Shown: one piece after another, positions 27,476 through 36,485 of the stretch
Layout of the letters: every line of letters starts with the position of its first letter
Position numbering within the stretch: position 1 is the first letter of the stretch
Assembly (NCBI GenBank): GCA_902613755.1
Contig: CACMIH010000006.1
Coordinates: forward strand, 1 to 64,000
DNA from: an uncultured Pelagibacteraceae bacterium
GTDB lineage: Bacteria > Pseudomonadota > Alphaproteobacteria > Pelagibacterales > Pelagibacteraceae
Reading direction: 5' to 3'
DNA length: 64,000 nt
The notes under the pieces: generated by a model
The model's database searches: none
What the model saw: the letters and a program-made list of their open reading frames with translations, nothing else
Told to the model about the DNA's origin: nothing
Translations under genes and position numbers: made by a program

Positions 27476-28381
27476 TTAATTTAATGCTATATATCTTTTG
27501 TTCCATCTCATTATTAAACTGTAATAAAATATAGATACAAAAAGAAAAAAACCACCGATTATAGTATTTGTGGATGGAACTTCATTAATTCCAAATAATG
27601 GTAACCAAACCCAAAAAATTCCACCTACAACTTCAGTTAAAGATAACAAAGTTAATTCTGCTGCTGGTATCGCTTTAGATCCAACTGAATATAAAATTAA
27701 ACCAAAACAAACTAGTGTCCCATGCAAAGAAAATAAAGCTCCGTTATAGCTAGATGAAAAGAAAACTAAGTCTTTGGATAAAATCATAATTGATGCAAAT
27801 ACAAAACAAAATAAACCAGCAAAAGCTACCGTTGTGAATTTTGGTGTTTCTTTTCTCCATCTAAGCGTTACAGAAAAAACTGAGAAACCAATTGAGGAAG
27901 TTAAACCAAATACAAAACCAATTAATGATTTTTCACCAGTATTTCCAAGTGCCATAATAATGATACCAACTGTTGCAATTATTATTGATATCCAAACATT
28001 GAGAGAAATTTTTTCTCTTAAAAATAAAAATGCCAATAATGCTGTAAAAAAAGGCATTGCTGCTAAACAAAGCAAAGTAACTGCGGCACTAGTATTTGTA
28101 ATTGAATAAATAAACGTAATCATGGCGATACCTAATCCAGATCCGCCGATTACTCCAGATAAACCTATTTTATAATAGTTTTTGTAAAAATTTTTTCCTT
28201 CCTCAAAAAATAAATAAAGATTTAATAAGATGAAAATTGTTAAACCTCTCCCAAAAATATACTGCCAAGGTACCAATTGAGGATTATCCATGTATCGAAC
28301 TACTAATGGGCCAAACGACCATAATAGACCGGCAAAAAGTACAACAGGAATGGCTATTCTTGGATTTCTTAACTCTAACAT
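27476..28381 (-). CDS. EamA/DMT-family permease of creatinase operon
   Basis: A 301-residue membrane protein with about ten helices in two EamA repeats, including FIYSITNTSAAVTLLCLAAM and the second-repeat LLSLTEVVGGIFWVWLP. It is the first gene of the operon with creatinase, amidinotransferase and threonine aldolase, with a single base between its stop and the creatinase start. It may therefore move an amine, guanidino compound or amino acid; this is inference from position. Direction of transport is not known. Confidence 0.84.
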   Translation of the reverse strand: MLELRNPRIAIPVVLFAGLLWSFGPLVVRYMDNPQLVPWQYIFGRGLTIFILLNLYLFFEEGKNFYKNYYKIGLSGVIGGSGLGIAMITFIYSITNTSAAVTLLCLAAMPFFTALLAFLFLREKISLNVWISIIIATVGIIIMALGNTGEKSLIGFVFGLTSSIGFSVFSVTLRWRKETPKFTTVAFAGLFCFVFASIMILSKDLVFFSSSYNGALFSLHGTLVCFGLILYSVGSKAIPAAELTLLSLTEVVGGIFWVWLPLFGINEVPSTNTIIGGFFLFVSIFYYSLIMRWNKRYIALN

Positions 28382-28430
28382 AATGAGAAATCTAATTGTA
28401 AATAGAATTTTCTACAACAAAAATACGTTT

Positions 28431-29675
28431 CTAAACTAAATTTTGATTTGAAAGGTTGGGGAAAAAACAATCAACGACATCTCCTTTTTTAAATTTTGAT
28501 TTACCTGCTGGTAACAAAACCCAAATATTTGATTTTACAAATGATTTAATTCTAAAAGACTCTTGACCTTTTAAAATTTCAACATTTATTTTTCCATTTT
28601 TAGTTGTGCTTAATTGGCTCTTTACAAACCTTGTGAAATTCTTTTTTTTATCAAATCCATTCGTCAAAATAGCTTTAATTGATTTTTCTTCTGATAATCC
28701 TAAAGCATTTAAAATATATGGAATTACAAAAAATCTAAAACATGCAGCAGAGGAAATTGGATTTCCAGGGAGTCCAAATATTACCTTTTCTTTTCCTTTG
28801 ATTTTTGCAAACATTATTGGTTTTCCTGGCCTTATTGCAGCACTTTTAAAGTAGCTTGATAACTTAAATTTTTTAACAACATCAGGTATAAAATCAAACT
28901 TACCTGCAGACACAGCGCCTGACGTAATAATAATATCATCTTTAGATTTAATTAATTTATTTATTTTTTGTTTAAAAATATTTTGATGATTATCTCTTAA
29001 TATACTTCCGCTTTTAAAATTAAATAAAAAATTTTGATTTAAGTTTTTAATATAGTGTGTGTTGGAATTTCTTACCATCCAATTTGGAATATTATCTTTA
29101 TTTGATATCTCGTTTCCAGTTGAAAAAAATAATATATTAACCTTTTTTTTTACTTTAATTTTTTTAATATCTAAACTTTTAAAAGCTAAAATATGGTTTG
29201 GGTGAACAATTGTATTTTTTTTTATTATAACCTCCCCCTTTTTATAATCCGAACCTGCAAACCTAACGTGATCAAATTTTTTTATTTTTTGGTCAATTAA
29301 AATATATTTTTTATTAGGAGCAAAAATTATTTGTTCTATAGGAATAATTGTATCGAAACCCTTTGGAATAATTCCTCCAGTCATTATTTCAGCAGTATCA
29401 AATTTTTTTATCTTTTTTTTAAATGGTTTCATTCCTGCAGCAATTGAACCAATAATTTTAAATTTTTTTGGGAATTTTTTTTTTAATCCATTAGTATCTT
29501 TTGAATTAATTGCATAACCATCAAATGCAGCGTTATCTCCTGCTGGATAATTTATTTTAGAATAAATATTGGTGGAAACTACTCTATTTAGGGAATTTAT
29601 GCTCTTTATAGTTTCGTCTTTAATCTTAATTTTGGCTTTTTTTAAAATTGTTTTTGATTTTTCGTAACTAATCAT
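28431..29675 (-). CDS. moeA: Molybdopterin molybdenumtransferase
   Basis: Inserts molybdenum into adenylylated molybdopterin, supplying the formate dehydrogenase nearby. The 414-residue protein has YPAGDNAAFDGYAI, AEIMTGGIIPKGFDTI, ITSGAVSAGKFDFIP and FGLPGNPISSAACFRFF, the order of MoeA domains. It is lysine- and isoleucine-rich. Its first eight bases overlap the end of mobA. The two lie divergent from the formate dehydrogenase operon across a 42-base gap. Confidence 0.9.
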   Translation of the reverse strand: MISYEKSKTILKKAKIKIKDETIKSINSLNRVVSTNIYSKINYPAGDNAAFDGYAINSKDTNGLKKKFPKKFKIIGSIAAGMKPFKKKIKKFDTAEIMTGGIIPKGFDTIIPIEQIIFAPNKKYILIDQKIKKFDHVRFAGSDYKKGEVIIKKNTIVHPNHILAFKSLDIKKIKVKKKVNILFFSTGNEISNKDNIPNWMVRNSNTHYIKNLNQNFLFNFKSGSILRDNHQNIFKQKINKLIKSKDDIIITSGAVSAGKFDFIPDVVKKFKLSSYFKSAAIRPGKPIMFAKIKGKEKVIFGLPGNPISSAACFRFFVIPYILNALGLSEEKSIKAILTNGFDKKKNFTRFVKSQLSTTKNGKINVEILKGQESFRIKSFVKSNIWVLLPAGKSKFKKGDVVDCFFPNLSNQNLV

Positions 29676-30276
29676 TTTTGAATATTTCTTCTGCTTTTTT
29701 TAAATCTTCTTTTGTATTTATATTAAAGAAAGGATCATTATTTGAAAACTCCATATTAATTATTTTTACCCCAGTATTATTAGCCCACAACTCTACTTTT
29801 CTTTCTCCGTTATTTAGATCCTTCTCTAACTTATCTAATAAATTAATCGACCATAAGCCAAATATATTGTGTCGTGTGTTATTTGACTTAATGAAAAATA
29901 AATCGCTTTCATTGAAATTAATATTTTGAATAAAATCTTTTAGTATTTGTCTCTTAAAAAAAGGTGTATCAACAGGGAAAGTTGCTATCCATTTGTAGTC
30001 TTTTTGGTTTTCTTTTATCCATTTCATAGCTGATAAAACTCCTCCTAACGGACCAAGACCTTTTTCAAAATCTTCAATTATTGAAATTTTTTCTGAGTCA
30101 TGAAAATTAATTTTATTATTTGATACTATTAAGAGTTCATTGAATTCATCAATAATTTCAGTCAACAAGTGATCAATTAACAATTTACCAGCTAACTTTA
30201 CTTGGGATTTATCTTCTCCAAACCTTTGTGACTTACCGCCTGCTAGCACAGTGCCTAAAATATTGTTATGATCCAT
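29668..30276 (-). CDS. mobA: Molybdenum cofactor guanylyltransferase
   Basis: Attaches GMP to molybdopterin to make the bis-guanine dinucleotide cofactor used by formate dehydrogenases. The 202-residue protein has the nucleotidyltransferase start TVLAGGKSQRFGEDKS, the LGPLGGVLSAMKWI block and the metal-binding FPVDTPF. The operon with moeA and the facing fds/fdhD genes support the MobA role over other nucleotidyltransferases. Confidence 0.9.
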   Translation of the reverse strand: MDHNNILGTVLAGGKSQRFGEDKSQVKLAGKLLIDHLLTEIIDEFNELLIVSNNKINFHDSEKISIIEDFEKGLGPLGGVLSAMKWIKENQKDYKWIATFPVDTPFFKRQILKDFIQNINFNESDLFFIKSNNTRHNIFGLWSINLLDKLEKDLNNGERKVELWANNTGVKIINMEFSNNDPFFNINTKEDLKKAEEIFKND

Positions 30277-30318
30277 CTATAAAATATAAAACATTCAAAG
30301 TTGAATTAAAGAAATTAA

Positions 30319-30717
30319 ATGGATTTAAGAATTTTAGAAATCGCCTCACACACAGAAAACAATAAAGTTCTTGAAAACTATACTCATAAATCAAAAAACA
30401 AAAATCCAATATGTGGTGATGAGATGGAAATAAGCTTAATTGTCAAAGAAGATGTTGTAAAAGATATGGGTTATCAGTGTAAATCGTGTGTTTATTGTCA
30501 GGCATCAGTCAGTCTATTATCCAGAAAAATTAAAGAAAAAAAAGTTGATGATGTTAAAAAATTTATAAAAGTTGGTGAGCAACTTTTTGAGGACGCAAAA
30601 GTAAGTATGGAAAAACATTGGAAAGATTTTAAAGAAATTTTAGATAAAAAAAATCTTTCAAGGAAAGAGTGTTTGCTTTTACCTTTAAGAACTATTGCCA
30701 AAGCATTAAAAATATAA
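30319..30717 (+). CDS. IscU/NifU-like Fe-S scaffold protein
   Basis: A 132-residue protein of the IscU/SufU fold. Cysteines at positions matching the three IscU ligands are Cys32 (NPICGDEM), Cys57 (CxxCxAS-S) and Cys118 (RKEC-LLPL); Cys54 and Cys60 are additional. It probably assembles or carries Fe-S clusters for the formate dehydrogenase subunits, which need many. It is first of the plus-strand formate dehydrogenase set and its stop immediately precedes the HPP gene start. Confidence 0.8.
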   Translation: MDLRILEIASHTENNKVLENYTHKSKNKNPICGDEMEISLIVKEDVVKDMGYQCKSCVYCQASVSLLSRKIKEKKVDDVKKFIKVGEQLFEDAKVSMEKHWKDFKEILDKKNLSRKECLLLPLRTIAKALKI

Positions 30718-31194
30718 ATGATCAAAATTACAAAACCATTATTGCAAAAAGCATTAATTGCAGGTTTTTTTTCTACATTTACAATTGGTGTGCTAACAGT
30801 CCTTACTTATAAAAGTACACTCGGATATTTTATTGCAGCCTCATTCGGTTCCTCAATGGTTTTACTATTTGGTTTTCCTGAAAGCCCATTTGCACAACCA
30901 AAGAATGTTTTTTTTGGACATTTGGTAACCGCTTTAGTAGGAGTAATTTTTGTAAACTATATTCCGCTCCCTATTTATATCAGTATTGCAATTGCTGTTG
31001 GAGCAGGAGTTTTTTTAATGATATTATTTAATATTGTTCACCCACCTGCTGGTGGAAATCCAATTATAGTTATTATTGGAAGTGCCTCTTATGATTATTT
31101 AATTAATCCAATAATTTTTGGTTGTATAATTATATTGTTATTAGCAATTATAATTAACAAATATTTATTAAAAAAAAACTATCCGCTAAAATAA
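30718..31194 (+). CDS. HPP-family integral membrane protein
   Basis: A 158-residue inner-membrane protein with about five helices and the family signature HPPAGGNPIIV in the last third. Some HPP proteins transport nitrite, but here the neighbours suggest movement of formate or a molybdenum-linked substrate. That is inference only. It begins directly after the IscU-like gene and is followed four bases later by fdhD. Confidence 0.82.
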   Translation: MIKITKPLLQKALIAGFFSTFTIGVLTVLTYKSTLGYFIAASFGSSMVLLFGFPESPFAQPKNVFFGHLVTALVGVIFVNYIPLPIYISIAIAVGAGVFLMILFNIVHPPAGGNPIIVIIGSASYDYLINPIIFGCIIILLLAIIINKYLLKKNYPLK

Positions 31195-31198
31195 TTTA

Positions 31199-32038
31199 AT
31201 GAATTCTAAATACAAAGTTTTAAAATATTCATCTAATAAGTTTGAAAATATAGATGATTTAATTTCAATTGAAGAACCATTAGAGATTTCATTAAAGTTT
31301 AAGGAATCTGATAAATGGATCAATCAAAGCTTATCTATAACAATGAGAACTCCTGGTGATGATGAGGACCTTGTAAGAGGATTTTTATATAATGAACAAA
31401 TCATAACAAATATTAGTGATATTGATTCAATTGAAAGTTATGGAGATAAAGTTGGTCAATACAATATTCAAAATAAAATATTAGCAACTTTAAATAACTC
31501 TAAAAATATAAATATTGCAAAAATAAAGAGAGACTTTTTAACTAATTCCTCATGTGGTGTATGTGGAAAGTCTTCTCTTGATGCTCTAGAAATAATTAAA
31601 AAAAATAAAACAAATTCATCAGAACCCAAAATCAAAAAAGAGGTAATTGTTAAATCGCCAGATACATTGAGAGAAGGCCAATCAGAATTTAGTAAAACAG
31701 GTGGAATTCATGCAAGTGGTCTTTTTAATAGTAATGGAGAGTTGGTTGCTGTCAGAGAGGATGTAGGAAGACATAACGCTCTAGATAAACTTATTGGTTG
31801 TGCATTAAAGAACAACCAAATTGATCCGAAAACCCAATTTATAACATGCTCAGGCAGACTGAATTTTGAATTGGTTCAAAAGGTTTTGATGACGGATATA
31901 GGTATAATGATAGGTGTTGGTGCGCCAACTAGTCTAGCTATCGATTTAGCGAATAAATTTGACATTACCCTTGTTGGTTTCGTAAAGAGAGACAGTTTTA
32001 ATATTTACACAAATAACAAAAAAGTTATTGTGGGCTAA
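31199..32038 (+). CDS. fdhD: Formate dehydrogenase accessory sulfurtransferase
   Basis: Transfers sulfur from a cysteine desulfurase to the molybdenum cofactor, needed for active formate dehydrogenase. The 279-residue protein has the TMRTPGDDEDLVRGFL block, the essential CGVC motif (Cys119 and Cys122), and the ASGLF and REDVGRHNALDKLIG segments that bind the guanine-dinucleotide cofactor. It lies 18 bases before fdsB. Confidence 0.93.
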   Translation: MNSKYKVLKYSSNKFENIDDLISIEEPLEISLKFKESDKWINQSLSITMRTPGDDEDLVRGFLYNEQIITNISDIDSIESYGDKVGQYNIQNKILATLNNSKNINIAKIKRDFLTNSSCGVCGKSSLDALEIIKKNKTNSSEPKIKKEVIVKSPDTLREGQSEFSKTGGIHASGLFNSNGELVAVREDVGRHNALDKLIGCALKNNQIDPKTQFITCSGRLNFELVQKVLMTDIGIMIGVGAPTSLAIDLANKFDITLVGFVKRDSFNIYTNNKKVIVG

Positions 32039-32056
32039 ATTAATAAAAGGGTATTT

Positions 32057-33712
32057 GTGTCAAAAAATATAAGCAATTTATCAGGCAGAATAGGCTTAAG
32101 AGATAACCTATTTAAGCAAATCTCAGAAAATACCTTAAGCGATAATCCACAAGATATTAAAGAAATTGCCAAAAAACATAACCTAGGTGTTTCAACTCTA
32201 CATGGCGCAGAGTCTTTTTATGAATTTTTAAGACCTTCTCATAGAGAAAAAAAAGCTTTCGTTTGTAATGGTAGTGCATGCATGTGTGCAGGTACTCAAG
32301 ACAAATTAAAAGAAACATTAAAAGAAAAACTTGGTGACGATAAAGTTGGAGAAATGTTCTGCTTAGGTCATTGTTATGAAAATCATGCTTTCCATTATGA
32401 TGGAGAAAATTATGCTGGTAAAGATATAGAAAAAATTGACCAAATAATTAAAGGTGAGGAAATTAAGCAAGAAAAATTTTTCTCAAAAAGTTTTGCTACA
32501 ACAAGTTTTTTAATGGATGACAAGTTATCCTCAACAGTTCAATTCAAAGAGCAATTAAGTAAATTTTTAAAAATAGATAAAAAAGAAATAGTAAAATCAT
32601 TATTAGATTCAAATTTAACAGGAAGAGGTGGAGCAGGTTTTCCAACAGGAATGAAATGGGATTTCTGCAGCAAAGCAAAAGGAGATAAAAAATATGTTAT
32701 CTGTAATGCAGATGAAGGTGACTCTGGTGCTTTCTCAGACAGATACTTATTAGAGGACCAACCTTTAAAAGTTATTTTTGGAATGGTAATTTGTGGATAT
32801 GTGATAGGAAGCAATGAAGGAGTTTTATACATTAGAGGTGAATATCCTAAATCTATTGAAGCAATTAATGGCTACATCAATGAACTTAAAAAATTAAATT
32901 TATTAGGTGAAAATATTTTAGGAACTGATTTTTCTTTTGATCTTGGAATTTGTATTGGACAAGGTGCTTATATTTGTGGAGAAGAAACTGCATTGATTGC
33001 ATCTATTGAAGGAAGAAGAGCTGAAGTAGATGTAAGACCTCCCTTTCCTGTTACCGAAGGGTTATATAAAAAACCAACTGTGGTTAATAATGTTGAAACA
33101 TTAGCTGCTGCAACTGGAATTTTATTAAATGGATCAGAAAAATTTTCTTCAGTTGGAAATAAAAAATCAGCTGGAACAAAATTAGTTTGCTTAGATAGTT
33201 TCTTTAACAACCCGGGTGTTTATGAAATTGACATGGGTACGCCAATGAAAAAAATATTTAATGAAATTGGTGGTGGATATAAAGAGCCTGTTAAAGCTTT
33301 TCAAATAGGTGGTCCGTTAGGTGGTGTTGTTCCTTTAAGTGAAATAGAAAATTTAAATTTAGATTTTCAAGAGTTCACAGCAAAAGGTTTTATGTTAGGT
33401 CACGCAAGTGTGGTGAGTATTCCAAAAGATTTTTCAATGGCTGAATACATCCATCACTTGTTTGAATTCTCAGCAGAAGAATCATGCGGGAAATGTTTCC
33501 CGGGAAGACTTGGATCTTACAGAGGTAAGGAGATGTTTGATCAAGCTAAGAAGAAAACAGCTAAAATTCCATTAAAATTACTAGAAGAATTGTTGGTTAC
33601 CATGCAAAAAGGATGTCTATGTGCTCTTTGTGGAGCAATCCCAACTCCAATTCAGAACATTCTAAAATACTTTGGTGATGAAATGAAAAATGATATGGTG
33701 AAAGATAATTAA
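32057..33712 (+). CDS. fdsB: NAD-linked formate dehydrogenase, beta subunit (NuoE-NuoF fusion)
   Basis: Passes electrons from the molybdenum subunit to NAD+. The 551-residue chain fuses a NuoE-like part (residues about 1-135, cluster cysteines in CNGSACMCAGT and FCLGHCYE) to a NuoF-like part. The latter has the nucleotide/FMN motifs GRGGAGFPTGMKW and GAYICGEETALIASIEGRR, and C-terminal 4Fe-4S cysteines in EESCGKCFPGR and CLCALCG. The fusion matches the Methylobacterium FDH1-type beta subunit rather than the split fdsG-fdsB. The start is GTG at 32057. Shares one base with fdsA. Confidence 0.93.
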   Translation: MSKNISNLSGRIGLRDNLFKQISENTLSDNPQDIKEIAKKHNLGVSTLHGAESFYEFLRPSHREKKAFVCNGSACMCAGTQDKLKETLKEKLGDDKVGEMFCLGHCYENHAFHYDGENYAGKDIEKIDQIIKGEEIKQEKFFSKSFATTSFLMDDKLSSTVQFKEQLSKFLKIDKKEIVKSLLDSNLTGRGGAGFPTGMKWDFCSKAKGDKKYVICNADEGDSGAFSDRYLLEDQPLKVIFGMVICGYVIGSNEGVLYIRGEYPKSIEAINGYINELKKLNLLGENILGTDFSFDLGICIGQGAYICGEETALIASIEGRRAEVDVRPPFPVTEGLYKKPTVVNNVETLAAATGILLNGSEKFSSVGNKKSAGTKLVCLDSFFNNPGVYEIDMGTPMKKIFNEIGGGYKEPVKAFQIGGPLGGVVPLSEIENLNLDFQEFTAKGFMLGHASVVSIPKDFSMAEYIHHLFEFSAEESCGKCFPGRLGSYRGKEMFDQAKKKTAKIPLKLLEELLVTMQKGCLCALCGAIPTPIQNILKYFGDEMKNDMVKDN

Positions 33713-36480
33713 TGAGCTCAGAAAAAAGAAAAATTGCTTATATTGATGGAAAACCATACGAAATTGGTCCTAAACACACATCTATTTTAAAATTTGTAAA
33801 AAGCTATGTAGGTGAAAAAAAAGTACCTACTTTATGTGATGATCCAAACCTAGCTCCTTATGGTGCTTGTAGAGTTTGCTCTGTAGAAGTTGCTTTAGAA
33901 AAAGATGGTCCAACAAAAGTGGTTGCATCTTGTCATACTCCAGTTGCTGAAAACCAACATATCTTTACTTCAAATGAAGCTTTAACAAGTCTAAGAAAAA
34001 ATATTGTTGAATTAGTTTTAACTGACCATCCAATGGAATGTGATACTTGTGAGGTAAACAATAATTGTGAGTTACAAACAGTAGCAAACGATCTAGGAGT
34101 TGCTGATCACAGATACAACAGTCCTAAACAGCACAAAGGTATACCAAGAGATACTTCTCACGATTACATGAGAATGAATTTAGACAATTGTATTAATTGT
34201 GGAAGATGTGTCAGAGCTTGTGATGAAATTCAAGGATCATTTGTACTTACAATGAGCGGAAGAGGTTTTGAATCTAGAATAACAACTGACAATGATATGA
34301 TGTTTGGAGATAGTTCATGTGTATCTTGTGGAGCATGTGCGCATACATGTCCAACAGATGCTATCTCAGATGTATTTCAATCTAAATCTGTAGCTGTAGA
34401 TAAAAAAGTAAGAACAACTTGTTCATACTGTGGTGTTGGATGTAATTTAGAAGCATCAATAAAAGATGATAAAGTTGTTGCAATAGATACTCCAAAACAA
34501 ACAGAGGTAAATGCTGGTCATACATGTATTAAAGGAAGATATGCATTTAGTTTTTATGATCATCCAGACAGATTAAAAACACCTTTAATTAAAAGAAATG
34601 GAAAGTTTGAAGAAGCTTCGTGGGATGAAGCTTATGAATTCATTAAAAAAGAAATGAACAGAATTACAAAAGATAATGGCCCAGATGCCTTTGCTGGAAT
34701 TTCTTCAGCAAGATGTACGAATGAAGAAAATTATGTTTTTCAAAAAATGATTAGAGCGGCTGTGGGAACTAACAGTGTAGATTGTTGTGCAAGAATTTGT
34801 CATTCACCAACAGCTTGGGGAATGCAACAAACTTTTGGTACTGGGGCAGCAACTAACTCTACAGAAGATATCTATCATGCAGATTTATTTTTGGTAATTG
34901 GAGCTAATCCAACTAATGCTCACCCTGTAACAGGTGCAAAAATAAAACAGCAAGTCATGAAAGGTAAAAAATTAATAGTGCTTGATCCAGTCACAACTGA
35001 ACTAGCAAAACTTGCTGATTATCATATTAAACTTAGACCAGGAACTAATGTTGCAGTTCTAAATATGATGTTACACTTTATTATTAAATCAAAACTTTAT
35101 AATGCAGATTTTATTAGAGATAGAACCGAAGGTTTTGATAACTTCTTAAAAGAGATTGAAAGACAAGATGTAGATCATTTAGCAAAAGTAGCTGGTGTAG
35201 ATAAACAATTAGTTAAAGAAGCAGCAATTGCATATGCTACTGCAAGAAATTCAATGGAGTTCCATGGTTTAGGAGTTACTGAACACGAACAGGGATCTAA
35301 AACTGTAATGTTAATTGCAGATTTAGCAATGATCACTGGAAACATTGGACGAAAAGGTGTCGGGGTTAATCCTTTAAGAGGTCAAAACAATGTTCAAGGC
35401 GCAGCAGATATGGGGTGTCAACCTCACCAAGGTGCTGGATATTTCCCTGTGGCTGATGAAAAGCATCAAGAATTCTACACAGAAAAATATGGAGTAACAC
35501 ATCCAACCAAGCCAGGATTAAAAATTCCTCAAATGTTTGAAGCTGCAATAAACAAGGAATTAAAAGGTTTATGGATTATAGGGGAAGATATTGTTCAAAC
35601 AGATCCTAATAGCGCACATGTTATTGAAGCTATGAACTCTTTAGAACTTTTAGTCGTTCAAGAAATATTTATGAGTGAAACAGCAAAATTAGCAACTGTT
35701 GTTCTGCCAGGTACAACGTTTTTAGAAAAAGATGGAACTTTTACAAACACTGAGAGAAGAATTCAAAGAGTGAACAGAGCTGTACCTCCTCTACCAGGCA
35801 CTAAACCTGATGGATTAATTGTAACTGAGATGATGCAGAAATTAGGATTTGATCAGCCAACTTATGATGCAGATCAAGTTCTAGAAGAAATTGCTGACAT
35901 CGTTCCTTTCTTTAAAGGAGTTACAAGAGAGAGACTTGGAAAATTTGGATTACAATGGCCAGTTCAAGAAGATGGAACTCAAACAAAAATTTTACATACA
36001 GAAACCTTTAAATTAGGTAAAGGCAGACTTAAAAACTTTGACTGGAAAGAATCATCAGAAATAGAAGCTAATCAAAAAGACTATCCTTTGATTTTAACAA
36101 CAAGTAGGGTTTTACAACATTACAACGCTGCAACAATGACTAGAAGAACAAAAAACATAAATATTGTTGATGAAGATGTTTTGTTAATTCATCCTAGAGA
36201 TGCAGCTTATAGAGATCTAAATACTGGTGATATCGGAAGACTTTATTCAGGTAGAGGTGAGGTTGCACTTAAAGTTGAGGTTACAGATAAAGTTAAAGAA
36301 GGAATTGTGTTTACTACGTTCCATTTCCCAGAACATATGGTTAATATGGTTACAGGTCATGGTAAAGATGAAGAAACAATGTGTGCTGAATACAAAGTAT
36401 CTTCTGTTGAAGTACAAAAAATCTCTAATCAATTTAAAACAGAAGTTAAACCAAAAGAAAATCAAGCTGAAGTTAGTTAA
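33712..36480 (+). CDS. fdsA: NAD-linked formate dehydrogenase, alpha subunit (Mo, Cys type)
   Basis: Oxidises formate to CO2 at a molybdenum bis-MGD centre. The 922-residue chain has a NuoG-like N-terminus with a 2Fe-2S site (Cys42, 53, 56, 74), a His/Cys cluster region (HPMECDTCEVNNNC) and two 4Fe-4S ferredoxin motifs (from Cys160 and Cys203). The catalytic domain starts CSYCGVGCNLEA, and the metal ligand is Cys363 in RICHSPTAWG, with His364; it is not selenocysteine. TFLEKDGTFTNTERR supports formate dehydrogenase. It is coupled to fdsB by one base. The expected role is energy or reductant from one-carbon units. Confidence 0.95.
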   Translation: MSSEKRKIAYIDGKPYEIGPKHTSILKFVKSYVGEKKVPTLCDDPNLAPYGACRVCSVEVALEKDGPTKVVASCHTPVAENQHIFTSNEALTSLRKNIVELVLTDHPMECDTCEVNNNCELQTVANDLGVADHRYNSPKQHKGIPRDTSHDYMRMNLDNCINCGRCVRACDEIQGSFVLTMSGRGFESRITTDNDMMFGDSSCVSCGACAHTCPTDAISDVFQSKSVAVDKKVRTTCSYCGVGCNLEASIKDDKVVAIDTPKQTEVNAGHTCIKGRYAFSFYDHPDRLKTPLIKRNGKFEEASWDEAYEFIKKEMNRITKDNGPDAFAGISSARCTNEENYVFQKMIRAAVGTNSVDCCARICHSPTAWGMQQTFGTGAATNSTEDIYHADLFLVIGANPTNAHPVTGAKIKQQVMKGKKLIVLDPVTTELAKLADYHIKLRPGTNVAVLNMMLHFIIKSKLYNADFIRDRTEGFDNFLKEIERQDVDHLAKVAGVDKQLVKEAAIAYATARNSMEFHGLGVTEHEQGSKTVMLIADLAMITGNIGRKGVGVNPLRGQNNVQGAADMGCQPHQGAGYFPVADEKHQEFYTEKYGVTHPTKPGLKIPQMFEAAINKELKGLWIIGEDIVQTDPNSAHVIEAMNSLELLVVQEIFMSETAKLATVVLPGTTFLEKDGTFTNTERRIQRVNRAVPPLPGTKPDGLIVTEMMQKLGFDQPTYDADQVLEEIADIVPFFKGVTRERLGKFGLQWPVQEDGTQTKILHTETFKLGKGRLKNFDWKESSEIEANQKDYPLILTTSRVLQHYNAATMTRRTKNINIVDEDVLLIHPRDAAYRDLNTGDIGRLYSGRGEVALKVEVTDKVKEGIVFTTFHFPEHMVNMVTGHGKDEETMCAEYKVSSVEVQKISNQFKTEVKPKENQAEVS

Positions 36481-36485
36481 TTAAA

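Noticed and set aside
33712..36480. Selenocysteine-containing formate dehydrogenase
   Set aside because: The molybdenum ligand position in RICHSPT is a Cys codon; there is no in-frame TGA.
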